From positions 1,369,001 through 1,433,000 of the forward strand of contig PYIU01000005.1 in NCBI GenBank assembly GCA_003415625.1: 64,000 bases of DNA, in the 5' to 3' direction. Below are positions 22,743-33,637 of this stretch, in pieces. The stretch's first letter is position 1; each line of letters opens with the position of its first letter. The notes under the pieces were generated by a model. It ran no database searches and was not told where the DNA came from. It saw only the letters and a list, made by a program, of their open reading frames with translations. This stretch comes from Aquanectria penicillioides. Lineage: Eukaryota; Ascomycota; Sordariomycetes; Hypocreales; Nectriaceae. Position numbers and translations under genes: made by a program.

Positions 22743-24288
22743 TCAAGGGCGAGCAACGCCTCGCTCGGCACAGTACTTCTCGACCTCCTTGCGCAGCATC
22801 TCGCGCTGCCGTAGCGCGCCGTCCATGATGTCCTCGCACACCTTGCCCAGCCCGCGCTCATCAGCGGCCTTGCCGACGGAATCGACGCTGACCATCTCCT
22901 CCAGAACCGCCTCCAGCTGGTTCGGCAGCCAGGTGACGATGGGGCTGCCGCCCGTCGCCGTGGGATGCGACGTGCGCTTGAGGATGTACTCGCGCGCGAA
23001 GCACCAGTGCCGCCATCGGAAGTCGCGCACCTGGTTGAGGATCTGCAGCCACAGGCTGATGGACTCGCGGAGGAGGTCGCGCTCCTCGTCCGACATGTTG
23101 GCCGAGTGGTGGCCTAGGGCGTAGTTCTTCAGGTCCAGCTCCGCCGAGCGCTCCTTGACGTGCAGGAGGAAGCCCTTGTGGTTGCTGGGCCGGTACTCGC
23201 GGAAGTCGCGCAGGATCTCCGTCAGGGGTGTGTTGGGCATGGGCACCTGGAGGAGGTTGTCCATGAGGGCACGATGGAGTCGTTGGCGCCGCTCTCGCCG
23301 CGGAACGACATGGGCTTGTTGTCGTTGATGCCCTCGTAGACGACGCCGTTGGGGAACATGGACTGGGACGTGATGCCGAAGATGAAGGTGCGGAAGCTGG
23401 TGTACTCCATCGGCTTCGACTTGGACCACATGGTCTCCATGACGCTGTTGATCTTTTGCAGCGCACCCAAAACCGACGACAGACCGCTGTTGAAGCTGGC
23501 TCGTCGCTCGACAGTCTTGGCGGAGGTGTTGGACGCGGCCTCCAGGGCCTTGACCGTTCCGGCCACCAGGGGCCCGGTGTTCTTGACCATGTCGATGTGA
23601 ACCAGCACGAAGCCCGCCTCGGAAGACGTAGGGTCCAAGCCATTCTCAAAGGCTCGGATCAATCGAAGGTTAGAGTACTCCATGCCCAGCCTGGGATCTA
23701 CGAGTCTGTAGTTGAAGAGGGCGTATGAGCCAGCATACTCCATAAAGGGCTTGAATCCGCAACTAAAAGCAGAAAAAAGAGACAGCGTTAGACGGGCATT
23801 CTAAACTCGTAGTAGTACAAGGGTTCAACATCGACTTACATCTCGGCACATCTCGCAATGGGGTGCGAGATCTGGGCGGGGAGGACGTCTCGACCGAGGC
23901 CGTAGGGCTCACCCTTGATAAACCTATGATGGCACGGCTCCAGCAAGTATGCTGACGCAAGGAACGAGTAGTCACGATACAGCGCGTTCTGAAGCGGTAG
24001 GTTGTCCTTGTACTTGTCCACGGCGTCGGTCAGGTCGGGCAGCTCGCTCTCCACCACCTCGCCCAGCTTGTACTGTGCAAGCAGACCGGGCTCCCCCTTG
24101 GCTGTTGTGACTGGCATCCGCTGCAGGATAGACTCGAAAGCGTCAAACTCCTTGGGAAGCGTCACGATGGGGTCCATCCGAGGAAGAAACCCCCTAGTCG
24201 TGGAAACCATAAAAGCCGGGAGCGTTGTGTCATCGGGACGAGTGTCGTCTAGGACACGAAAAGGGGGAGTACTACCAAGCGAGCCCAT
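22743..24288 (-). CDS. Indoleamine 2,3-dioxygenase (one apparent frameshift)
   Basis: Haem dioxygenase that opens the indole ring of tryptophan to N-formylkynurenine, the first step of the kynurenine route to NAD. The ATG at 24288 starts MGSLGSTPPF. Exons are 23840-24288 and 22743-23762, and the intron 23763-23839 (GTAAGT...TTTTAG) restores CAEICGFKPF. Family blocks seen are GSYALFNYRL, the RGESGANDSIVP loop, and near the C-terminus FRWRHWCFAREYIL with the presumed proximal haem His (about residue 402), followed by the ATGGSPIVTWL loop. The frame breaks at GGG 23267-23269 (plus strand). One added C on the coding strand turns VPSWTTSS into VPLMDNLLQVPMP, as in other fungal IDOs, and the spliced length becomes 1470 nt (489 residues). 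Fungi carry several IDO paralogues, and I cannot assign the subtype. Two CGG...CCG palindromes lie upstream. Confidence 0.9.
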
Positions 24289-24465
24289 TGTTTCTTAGCC
24301 TCTTTTTTTTTTTTTTGTTTTTCAAAATTCTGTTCAGGAGACGGAGAGTAAAATGTAGATGAAGAAGTAGATCGTAAAGCTCGTTGTAATGCGATTGTCT
24401 TGATTGCTCAATGTCCCATTTTGCAACTCTCATCCATGGATTTCGTCGCTGTCTAAGTACTCTGT

Positions 24466-24485
24466 GGCCGGAATCGATTCCGGCC
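24466..24485. promoter_or_regulatory. Perfect 20-bp palindrome with CGG-N8-CCG spacing
   Basis: GGCCGGAATCGATTCCGGCC is its own reverse complement. It contains inverted CGG triplets 8 bases apart, the half-site arrangement that many Zn2Cys6 transcription factors bind. It lies about 180 bases upstream of the IDO start. The binding role is inferred. Confidence 0.5.
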
Positions 24486-24986
24486 TCACGGCGGGGATGC
24501 CATGAGAGTGAGCAACGCCATCGGCACTTGATAAACTTGCGTAGGGCGTAGAAGACAGGCAACATAGGTCACGAGCGCCTATCTCCCACAAAACGTAACA
24601 GAAATGCGCCCGACAGCCTCTATTTACCGTGCATCGCTGCGGGCGCTCGTAATCGATGAAAAAGAGGACCGCATACGGCTCTGTATCCATGGTGTTGAAG
24701 CAACGATCGTCGGTGGGAGGTTCGCAAAGGAGGAGAGGCGTTTTGGGGGACGGTTTTTGGCGTTTAGGACTGTATATTGGGCACATATTTCGAGTGTGCA
24801 TAGCCTGTTAGTAGCTAGCACTAAACTAGACGTCAGTTATCGACAGTTCAAGTCTTGTTTCTTTGTCTAAACGATGCGACGGTGATGTTGTTGGGGTCAG
24901 ATTGCAAAGTCATGGAGGGTGGCCGGCGCACTTAAAGAAAAAGGCCCCACTTGGTGCCGAGACTGCCCGGCCACGGGTGGGGCATC

Positions 24987-25009
24987 GTGGCCGGAATGGT
25001 TCCGGCCAC
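24987..25009. promoter_or_regulatory. Second inverted repeat with the same arms
   Basis: Ten-base arms GTGGCCGGAA and TTCCGGCCAC are separated by TGG (CGG-N7-CCG). The arm core GGCCGGAA is shared with the palindrome 500 bases away, so the two look like copies of one element. The site is about 700 bases upstream of IDO and 314 bases past the end of the neighbouring gene. Confidence 0.45.
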
Positions 25010-25322
25010 AACACCAAACCGGCCCCGGACCAACCCACGGCCTCAGATTCGAGATCACTGCGGTAATATTGGGGCTCGGCGGCAAGATCGATCTTGGGGT
25101 CTTATCTGGGGGCGGGCCCATTCTCGGCCTGCCTGCGTCTCACCCTTGCATTCACCATGGCCCAAGCCAAACAGAAAGAGGCAGTTCATTGCTTAGTCTC
25201 CCCATTGTCATTGTAGCCGTCATCATTTCGTACGTAATTGTTTCTCTACCCAAGCCAGGCCAAGCCGTAATAGTCGTAAATAGCCTCCTGAAACCCAATT
25301 CCCTACCCTCCGTCCCTGTCAC

Positions 25323-26684
25323 CTACGCCTCCCCCACCCTCACGGCAGCCGTCGATAAGGTCGTGAAGCCGCTGGGCGGAGACCCGTCGGCAGTCGTTTT
25401 GATAGGCACCTTCCTGAACGGCCCGGCAAACACTGGAGTTTCTGGAACAACTGCCGAAGTTTCTACGGCCTCTCCGTCGCCCGAAGGAGTTTTGGGCGTC
25501 GTTGACATGTTGGCCGCGTCGAGCGGAGTTTCTGTGGAGGCCAAAGGCGTATTTTGCAGATCGATACCCCCCGAAGCGTCCACAACATTTTCCAACAAAA
25601 CCTGCCCACTTGGTGTCTCGCCAGGCTGAGAGACAGTGAAGAACTTGGTGAGCGTCCTTGTCATTGTTGTCGTCAAGTTCTTTGTGTTTGTCGACGTGAC
25701 AACAATTGTGGTGAGTTGACCCTCATTCATGTCATTGCTAGATTCTTCCAGGACCGACCCCACCACTTGAACCACGCCGATCGATGTGAAAAGCGCTGTA
25801 GGTGTTTCGATGTCAAGAGAATCTTGGCTCTCAGCCACCACAGGCGTAACATGGGATCCCTCGACTGCCTGGTTCTGGAAGTCGAGCGTCGCGGCCGTGG
25901 AAGGAGCCTGACCCGAAGTATGGATGGGGGAATTACCGGAAATGAGAGCTGTGCTTGTTGCGTAGTTAGAAGTTTGGGCAACAGTGAGATTATTACTTGC
26001 CTGAGCTGGAGCTTTGCTGGACAGGATGGCATTCACACCTCTAGTCTGCTTTGCGGAGAATGCCTGCGCATTACCTGCAACTCCGGAAGACGGGTTTTTT
26101 TCGTTCGCAGAGACTTGAGCATAAGCCATGGGGACGGAGCTTGCACTGCCGGCACCCTGGGCTTTGCCAGATGAACCTTGAACAACATGGGAAGGTAAGG
26201 CTGAGGTTGAACTCTGAGTTTCTTTTTCTGATACCTCAACAAAAACTGCACCAAGTAGACTATTTGATGGTGGTACGGTGCTCTTGGTGGGTTGCCCACC
26301 TGACCCTGACCCGGCTTTTGTTTGACTGGGAAGTTGGTTCACAGATGAAGAGGATCGAGTATAGCTGGAACCGGATGGGAGCAGCGCAACGACTTCGTTT
26401 TGTAGGACCTTTATCTGATCAAGGATACGATATAGTTCCAGAACAGGAACATCAACCATATCAGCTCGACCTTCAATAAGCCCTCTAACCAAGTTGAGGT
26501 TCCGATGAAGTGGCGGTCCCCCATCGGGACGGATTGCACCGCGTCTCTCTAGAAGAGGAGCTTTGACAGATGGCTCACCAAACCTCACATCCGTTGTCTC
26601 GTGAGGAGAGAGAGAACCTCTGGCTCCGGGGAAGTTGAAGGGGAAGTGAACAGCAATAGTGAGAATATGGTGGATGCGGACCAT
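25323..26684 (-). CDS. Secreted Ser/Thr-rich protein, unknown function
   Basis: Unrecognised. It is one uninterrupted exon of 453 residues. The ATG at 26684 begins a weak signal-like segment (MVRIHHILTIAVHFPF), followed by a short helical Leu-rich segment near residues 65-95 (VLELYRILDQIKVLQNEV). The rest is a long Ser/Thr/Ala/Gly/Pro-rich region that is probably O-glycosylated and disordered. There is no GPI-like hydrophobic tail and only few Cys. A TATA-like AT run lies 72-87 bases before the ATG, which supports expression and this start. A cell-wall or extracellular role would fit the composition but is a guess. Similar proteins are lineage-specific in fungi. Confidence 0.6.
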   Translation of the reverse strand: MVRIHHILTIAVHFPFNFPGARGSLSPHETTDVRFGEPSVKAPLLERRGAIRPDGGPPLHRNLNLVRGLIEGRADMVDVPVLELYRILDQIKVLQNEVVALLPSGSSYTRSSSSVNQLPSQTKAGSGSGGQPTKSTVPPSNSLLGAVFVEVSEKETQSSTSALPSHVVQGSSGKAQGAGSASSVPMAYAQVSANEKNPSSGVAGNAQAFSAKQTRGVNAILSSKAPAQASNNLTVAQTSNYATSTALISGNSPIHTSGQAPSTAATLDFQNQAVEGSHVTPVVAESQDSLDIETPTALFTSIGVVQVVGSVLEESSNDMNEGQLTTIVVTSTNTKNLTTTMTRTLTKFFTVSQPGETPSGQVLLENVVDASGGIDLQNTPLASTETPLDAANMSTTPKTPSGDGEAVETSAVVPETPVFAGPFRKVPIKTTADGSPPSGFTTLSTAAVRVGEA

Positions 26685-26755
26685 TGTGTTGAACGGACAA
26701 AGATGATAACAGTGTCTTGTCCGATTCCAAGCAGAGTCTCGGGTCTCTTCATGTC

Positions 26756-26771
26756 ATATATATATATATAT
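26756..26771 (-). promoter_or_regulatory. TATA-like AT run of the Ser/Thr-rich protein gene
   Basis: Eight AT units 72-87 bases upstream of the ATG at 26684, a plausible distance for a fungal TATA element. Confidence 0.4.
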
Positions 26772-27885
26772 GGGTGTATGCAACAGGTTCTTTGTATCGG
26801 TAGGTCGCTTGGAGCAACGCATTCCAGCAACTGTGCTGGCAACGACTGATGCCATTGTGTCTCAACATAGCCTGGACCAATACTTGCTGGTCCAGGTCGC
26901 GGGTAGTGTACTCATTCATTCCAGACATTCGTACAACACGGCAAGGCGGGTCGCCCGAGACTCAGGAAGCAAGTTGCCGATTGAGCGGGTTGACAAATTC
27001 AGTGTCACACTGTGAGGTAGTTGTGGCGAGCTGGCGGCAATAGAAACCCGCCGGAAAGGGGTTGCGACATCTTGAGTGGTCACGTAGTTGATTGACGCAT
27101 CCCGTGTCGGAGATGACTGGGCTAAATACGATAGTGGAAAGGATGCGACGGCGACATGGGGTTAGGCTTTCACATTTAGACGATGCAAAGACAGACTTTC
27201 TTGACCCTTGGTTGCGACGCAACAGGGACTGCGATGCCCTGTCCATAATGGAGTGGTGGTTATTTTTCGCTAGTTTCGCATCTACGTTGGAAAATCTGGT
27301 CTGAAACAAGACAAGGCCAGCCAGAGGAGTCGAGGCCCACGCCGTCAGTTATTACGAAGAGATGCTGCCGTTTTCCTACTGCTCTGATGGGGTTTGGCAG
27401 GACGGCGTAGCAACGGGCGCGATAGGTAGCCGGCACATCGCGGGAGTGGAAATTTTGACTGGTGACAAAGCCTGATGTGGATTAATGGCGATATGGCTGC
27501 ATTCGCGGCTGGGTTCTAGGTCGTGCCGAAATGTGCGCAGTCAACACATTTTTTTTTTGAGTTGGGGTTTGGGATGAGTGGGTTGGGTTATTCCGGGATC
27601 ATCGGATTGTGGGCAGAGGAGCTGAGTACGACCATGAACCATGGCAAACGGGCGCCAGTGGATGGGCATGGGGATGATGCCTTGGCCGGATTGCTTACGG
27701 TGGTTGTAGTGCCGCCAATACCGAGGGGTAAGTTCTGGCGACGGATCTGAGGCCATCCATGTGAGATGATGCGAGGGGTGCTTTCGTTTCTTTTCGCCCC
27801 TCGCTTGAGCGTTGATAGCCCCGTTGCTTGTTGCCTCCTGCACAGCTGCATCCTGGCCGATCAATAATGTGCGGGCGAGCGAGGG

Positions 27886-27941
27886 CATGTAGGCACGTAG
27901 GCACGTAGGCATGTAGGCACATAGGCACGTAGGTAGGTAGG
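27886..27941 (+). repeat. Octamer minisatellite CAYRTAGG
   Basis: Six consecutive CAYRTAGG octamers (27886-27933) run into a TAGG tail. The units differ only by C/T and G/A transitions. Confidence 0.85.
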
Positions 27942-29977
27942 CAACGAGACAACGACCCTCGAGAGAGGAAAGGGGCGGGCTGAGATGTGTACCGCCCTGG
28001 GGCCGCTTGATGGTGGATCTAGACCGTCCTGTCTCCATCCATGATGCGTGGTGGATGGATAGATGGATGGAACATGATAGGAGACGGTGGATGGGAGGGC
28101 GCGTGGGCAGCGATGGCTTGGTTAGGGAACCCGGGCCTTGGTCGTCAATTTTGGTCTCGTCAACCGGAGATGACTCGTGGGCTTAGGTGCTGGCGGTGGT
28201 GCTGGGGGAGGAGGAATTATTTTTTTTGCTCATCTTCCCCCCCTTTCTAGACTCTGTGCTGCGCTGGTGGTTGTGTGATTAGGGTGCGTGCTGGGTCTTT
28301 GTGTCTCTCCAAGATCCTGTCGGTGAAGTCCGCCACCGGAGAACCAAAACCAAAACCGGGCATTGGCAGGGGCCCGCCTCCATCTCCATTGTGGTCCGTC
28401 ATGTTCGGCTAAGACGTCAGGTTGTCACGATGGCGGCGTGACCGCTCTCGGGGGAGAAGGCGAGGGGGGAAGTATGAGGCCTGATGCTCTCCGGGTCTCC
28501 GGATCTCCGTTGTCGCCCTCTCGCAGTCGACCGACTTTCGCGTGAACATCCCAACAAGCCGCCGGGCTAGGGTGGGATGGTCTTGTGAATCTATTCATTA
28601 TTGCGCATGCACCGCACCGTCCGACGGACTGGTTCTAGTTCGTGCAAGAAAGACAAGGAACTACTCGGTATTGCTTGCTGGTGGTCACCCTGGCCGGCAG
28701 CGGGCACTGTTGCACTAAGTTATGACGGGAACCGTCGCCGTCGCAGTCAGCCCGTGGCTCAGCCATCATGATGCCCGACGCTCGCTGCGCTGTCTGACTG
28801 TGAACTTGTGGTGAAAGATAGACGAGGCACTCGTTGGCTGAGTAGGTATGTACAAGTATGGAAGGGAGTCGACGTTCCCCCAATTAAAGGTACGTACCCG
28901 GCCATGTCCAAGATGCAGGTTTCCAGGGTTGCCTTGGTGGATAGCGGCCTTCTCACTGCTCATTGGACGGGCAACGGACAGAAAGAACGGAAGGAACTGC
29001 TGGAAGGGCTGTGAATGGCGGGCGGCGCGGCATGTGGGCCCTTCGGAAGCCAGAATAATGCGCCCCCATATGGATCCCTTTGGAGCCAAAAAAAAAAAAG
29101 TCTCCAGCACTCAAGGTAAGGCATGGAGGTACATAATCTAATAAAGGGTGTACAAAAGTCGCCAAAGGGGTGATGGAGGTGATGAAGGTGATTGAATGCA
29201 TGGCTTTATGGGTCACTGCCATCCCTTTGTCGAGGCAGCCACCCCGGCAAACCCTCCTAAGTGAATAAACCCATGTCGCGCTAAACCGCTTCGGGGCACG
29301 CGCCGCCCCGGAACCTCGCCTTAACGCCCCAGCCCAGCGTCATGTCCTTGCGGCTGGCGCTGGCTGTCTGGGGATTTTCTGCGTCTGCGTCTGTGTCTGC
29401 GTCTTGGGTGCCAGTGCCAGAGTGAGAGCGCGCGAGCACGCACACGAACAAGACGAACCTTTACCAACCGATTTTTATTGTGCGCCGCCTCCGGGCCCCA
29501 AAATGAAAATGACAATGAGACCAAGGTCCCAAAACCTACAAGATACGACGCCCACCCCCCGTCCTTCCACTTTTCCCTCATCCTCATCATCTCCGTCCCC
29601 TCCAACGCACTGCTCCCTCGCCTTCGCGCTGCTACTATCCTCATCACCACGACGCCGCCGCGCAAATCCGCCATGACCATCGCCAACGCCAACTACTAAC
29701 AAATCTCCCGCTCCGCTCCACGCAAGCCCCCCCAAGCCCACCACCCCTGACCACGCTGGATCACCACCAGCCTAAGGCCATTTGCCGCCTCTCCCGTCAC
29801 CAGCTCATCCCCAAAAACTCGCGCAGACCGCAGACCCGCGCCTGTCTCTTCCCTTCTTCCTCACCCTCATCCCCCATCACCATCACCACCGTGCCCACCG
29901 CATCTCCTCGCCGCCTCACCATCTCCCCGTAATCCATCTCCGGAATCCCTTCACGGCTGCACCCTGCCATCATCGCC

Positions 29978-30917
29978 ATGGCTCCTCCAGCCAAGTCTAC
30001 CGACGGCCGACGCAAGTCTGGCAGCAAGCATGGCCTCGTTGTCACCCTCAGCCTTTCGCCTGCCAAACTTCGCGAGGCCTTTGGCATCGATGAGTCGCAG
30101 CCCGTCAAAGAGGAGTCCCCCGAAAAAGAAGTCAAGGAAAACACCGACTCGCCTGCCCCCGACGCTGCTTCCACGCAGCCTCCCCCAGCACCTCCAACGG
30201 CGACAATGCATCCGACTCCAACGCCGCGACTCCTGCCGCCGAGACCACCAACGGCGATGGCACTCCTGCGCCGTCTGCCATGGGCCCCCCCGATGGTCCC
30301 AAGAAGAAGGGAGTCAAGCGTTCGGCTGCCAATGCCAACGGCACAATAGATGGGGTTCCCAAGCCTCGAGGAAAACCTGGCCCCAAGAAGAAGCCTCGAC
30401 TGTAAGTCTTTTCCCTCCTATCAATGCTACCCATGTTTTTATCTGCTTGTCTCCCCTTTCCCAGGCTGGGCAATTCTGATTTCGATGCACAACAATGCTG
30501 ACAATTGCATCCAGGGAGGACGGTACGATCGATCACTCTGCTGCCAACCGAGGAGCTGCCGGTCACAAGCTGGGCCCCAAAGCAAACCAGGGCGCCATCA
30601 ACGCCGGCCTGCGAGCTCTCGATCGGTCTGGCAAGCCTTGTCGCAAATGGGCCAAGGGCGGCTTCAGACTCAAGAGCTTCACTGGCGTCATGTGGGAGAT
30701 CCCCCGCTGGACTGCTCCCCCAAAGAAGGGCCCTGAGTCTGGCACCGAGGACTCTGCTGCCCCGTCGGCTGAGAGCAGCAGCAAAGAGAACAAAGAGAAC
30801 GGCCAAGAAGGCAACAGCGCCAGCAACAGCAACAGCGGCGTCGATGTTGAGATGCAGAGTGCCCCCAGCATCAACGCTTCCTCACCGGCGCCCATCGCCA
30901 TTGCCGCTCCTTCATAG
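29978..30917 (+). CDS. ies4: INO80 chromatin-remodelling complex subunit Ies4-like (one apparent frameshift)
   Basis: Nuclear protein matching the fungal Ies4 (former DUF1711) family of the INO80 remodeller. The N-terminal block LVVTLSLSPAKLREAFGID is the conserved Ies4 start. An acidic/Ser/Pro linker follows, then the basic RGKPGPKKKPRL. After the intron come HKLGPKANQGAINAGLRALDR, CRKWAKGGF and SFTGVMWEIPRW. Intron 30402-30514 (GTAAGT...CCAG) joins PRL to EDGTIDH. As written, frame 1 drifts into meaningless Pro/Arg after 30182. Adding one C to the CCCCC at 30182-30186 restores STSNGDNASDSN...GPPDGPKKKGVKR. Corrected length 828 nt, 275 residues. The tail is Lys/Glu then Ser/Asn-rich. Family assignment rests on remembered motifs. 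Confidence 0.78.
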
Positions 30918-33637
30918 TTGTGGGCTGCAATCTTTGTATTTGTTCCCTCTATTACAGAGACTGTCTTATTATTCAAGGCGACAACACGGCGGTGTTTTAG
31001 GATGACGCTGAGCTGGGCTCGGTCCAACACATGGACGAAGCCATAGCTCCATAGACTATGCGAAGAGGAGGCGTCTGGTTTGATAGTTTTGGTTTTTGAT
31101 TTTCAACATTTGCGACATTGATGTCGCTGGCGTTTCAAGGGACAGCGGGCATGGTAGGCTGTCGCAAAAAAGGATGGCAAATGGGGAGTCCTAGGGTTCA
31201 TTGGGAGCGCTCTATGTAATGTACAATTACTATTATTAGGATGATTTGAGGTTAGACGGATGTGGGAGACTCGAAAACAAAAATGAATTGAGTCTGCGAT
31301 TGATTGACAATACGAAGTCTTCATTTAACGAGATTGTGAGACCAGCGCATGGAGTTGCGAGGTGAGCGTTGAATGGATGGGTCACGATGCTGATAATCAG
31401 CGTCGCAAGGGGCGAAGGGAGAGAGAGGTGGCATCACTGGTTCTTTGAGTCGCTGGCGGCGTCCGGGCCACACCGACGGTTGTTGTGAGGAAAAAAAAAA
31501 TCCCTCTCTTTAGAATCCCGAAACAGTGGTGGTCATGCCAACTCAGGAGGAACCAGGCCATGTCACTTCAAAACTCCCTTGCTCCATCCCCCGGTTGGCA
31601 CAGACTTTTTCAAAGTCGGGCTATCAATGAGGCGAGGTGCGACCTTGTCGTCCGCGCATCCGCCGCGGGTTTGACCCAGGATTTGGAGAGAAATTTCTAG
31701 ATTGATCACCTAGGTCTTAGAGTGAGCGGATTGGGATGCCCAATGGCCGCATTTGTGGATACTGCACTTTGAATATAGAGTCGAGTCGTGGTCTCGATGT
31801 CGCTGGGAAGTGGTCTGTGGTTGGAGGCCGGCTTAGTCATCCGATCCGGCCCGGGAGGCGGCGACAGGCTCCGATCCAGGCTTGCAGGGTTGGTTGGCTT
31901 TGGATAAAAGCGGCTCGTGACTTTGGAGGTGACATAACTTGCCAAAAACGGGTACCTACTGCTGAATGCCACAGTACTTGGGCTTTGCGAGATAGGTATT
32001 CGGGAGGCTAATCAAGTACCCGTAGGTAGTGTTTGGGATAAGAATACTTGCTACGCAGCAATCAATCAGTGGCTGGATCCAAACTGTAGAGAGGGGGGTG
32101 GAAGGACGAACAGGTCAGCACCAGCAATTGTTAAACGCTCATCACTCAACAAGTCATCGGCCTTCATCCAGCCAAGCACCTCATCATGTTGGGCAGGTCG
32201 AAGCTGGAGTGACCGAGGCCAGCAAACAGCGAGGGGCTGGAGGAAAACTGGCCTGATCAGCGGGTATCGCGTGCATCGACGTTGGCCCAATCCAGCGGCG
32301 CAGAGACGTTGTTGCTGGAACCTGCCATCATGCTAATCAGAGCAGGTACATGAATCATATGAATTGTACGGCTAAATCCGCGAAAGCAAGGTTAGCGAGA
32401 GTCTGGGACGGAGGTGACGGAAGAACCCATCCAGAACAGAGCATTTCTTCCTCCCCCCAGTCAAGAGGTCATCCGGGAGCGTGCCTGGGCGGGCAGCCTT
32501 AAAGCAGGAAACGTCCAGCAAACGCAGCGGGGAAGCGACAGGGCGAGGGCTCCTTTGAGTCAAGTGCCCATCCACAGGACTCCCTAAGGCACACTAGCGG
32601 GACCCAGCAGCTGCATCAAGCGAGAGGATCTCAGTAGCGAGCAAGTAAAACTATAAGCAAGCGAGCAGCAAGCAAATAGATAATAATCACTTGGGCTTGG
32701 GGGAGGAGGAGTCGCTGTCCTCGTGATTGTGCCATGATAACATGGCTGGGTTCCGTCGCTGTTCTCAGCGGGGGTTCGACCGCGCTACGGGTTCCGGTCG
32801 CGTACCAGGGTTATCTGCTAGCAACGGCTACAGGCTACAGCAGCGAGGACCTCCACGCGACTGGGCCAGAGGGGGTGGCAGCCGCTGGGGGCGTCGCCAA
32901 CGACGCTGAATCAATCGCTAATCGCCCCTCCTCCACCCGGTTCTGGTGGCTTTTCTGATCCTCGGAAAAACACCGCGAGGGTACATCGAGTCAGTGAGGA
33001 GAGAGAGGGACATATGCGCATCATCGTGCCTAATACTCCGCCTTGGGTTCACTTCAGGGCTCTTTTTCTTCTCTTTCTTTTTTCCTGGCCTTCCTCTCAA
33101 GTTTCTTCCTTCTCCTGCTTGAGCCGTGGCTGCTCCGGTGCTTTCCATCTCCAACCCCCCTGTTCCGGCTACAAGCGTTCGTCATCCGTTAGTGATAGTG
33201 GTGCTTGGGCGAATGCGCAGCCAAAGCGGGTCTCTGTCAGTGTGGTGACGGCACCTTAACGGAACCACCTCCACCCCATCCGCCCTCCGTTCTCCGCTCT
33301 GCTCTGCTGCTACGACTCTTCGATGCTCACACGCTCGACATCCGCTGGGTTCCAACCGCCAACCCTTTCGTGATTGACGCCGTCCTGCGAAGCTCGTCTC
33401 GCCCCGCCGTGTCGCCCTCCCTCGTCGAGTCGCCGTCCGTTTTGCCGCTTCCCCTCTCGTGTTTCGAGCTGTTCCTTGCCGATTCGGCTCCCCCATCGTC
33501 GTGGTGCCCGCCGTAGCTGCAGCCTCCCAGACCAGAAGCACATACCTGGGAGCTCCGTCCCCCGAAGGAGCTTCGCCAGCCTGTGCCTCTCGTTTGCGGC
33601 CAGGCACCATCCTTTGACCTCTCCTCTGTCGTGGACC
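30918..33637. other. Gene-free stretch of 2.7 kb
   Basis: 3' flank of the Ies4-like gene and 5' flank of gid1. Bases 33060-33120 form a strong pyrimidine tract typical of a fungal core promoter, followed by about 500 bases of C/T-rich leader before the ATG at 33638. I see no gene on either strand. A 322-codon minus frame over 33182-34150 is the mirror of the gid1 first exon. Confidence 0.5.

Larger units (their letters stand above)
24289..25322. other. IDO promoter region and spacer
   Basis: 5' flank of IDO and 3' flank of the Ser/Thr-rich protein gene, which lies on the same strand. A T14 run sits immediately upstream of the IDO start (24303-24316). Two strong inverted repeats are listed separately. 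An open frame at 24430-24801 (minus) has no recognisable feature. Confidence 0.55.
26685..29977. other. Gene-free stretch of 3.3 kb
   Basis: I could not support a gene here. It contains an octamer minisatellite (27886-27933) and A- and T-runs (27551-27559, 28210-28218, 29087-29098). The last 500 bases are a CT-rich leader for the Ies4-like gene. Confidence 0.5.

Noticed and set aside
22861..23649. Minus-strand open frame of 262 codons within the IDO gene
   Set aside because: It is a shifted reading of the IDO exon with a Pro/Arg-rich, low-complexity translation.
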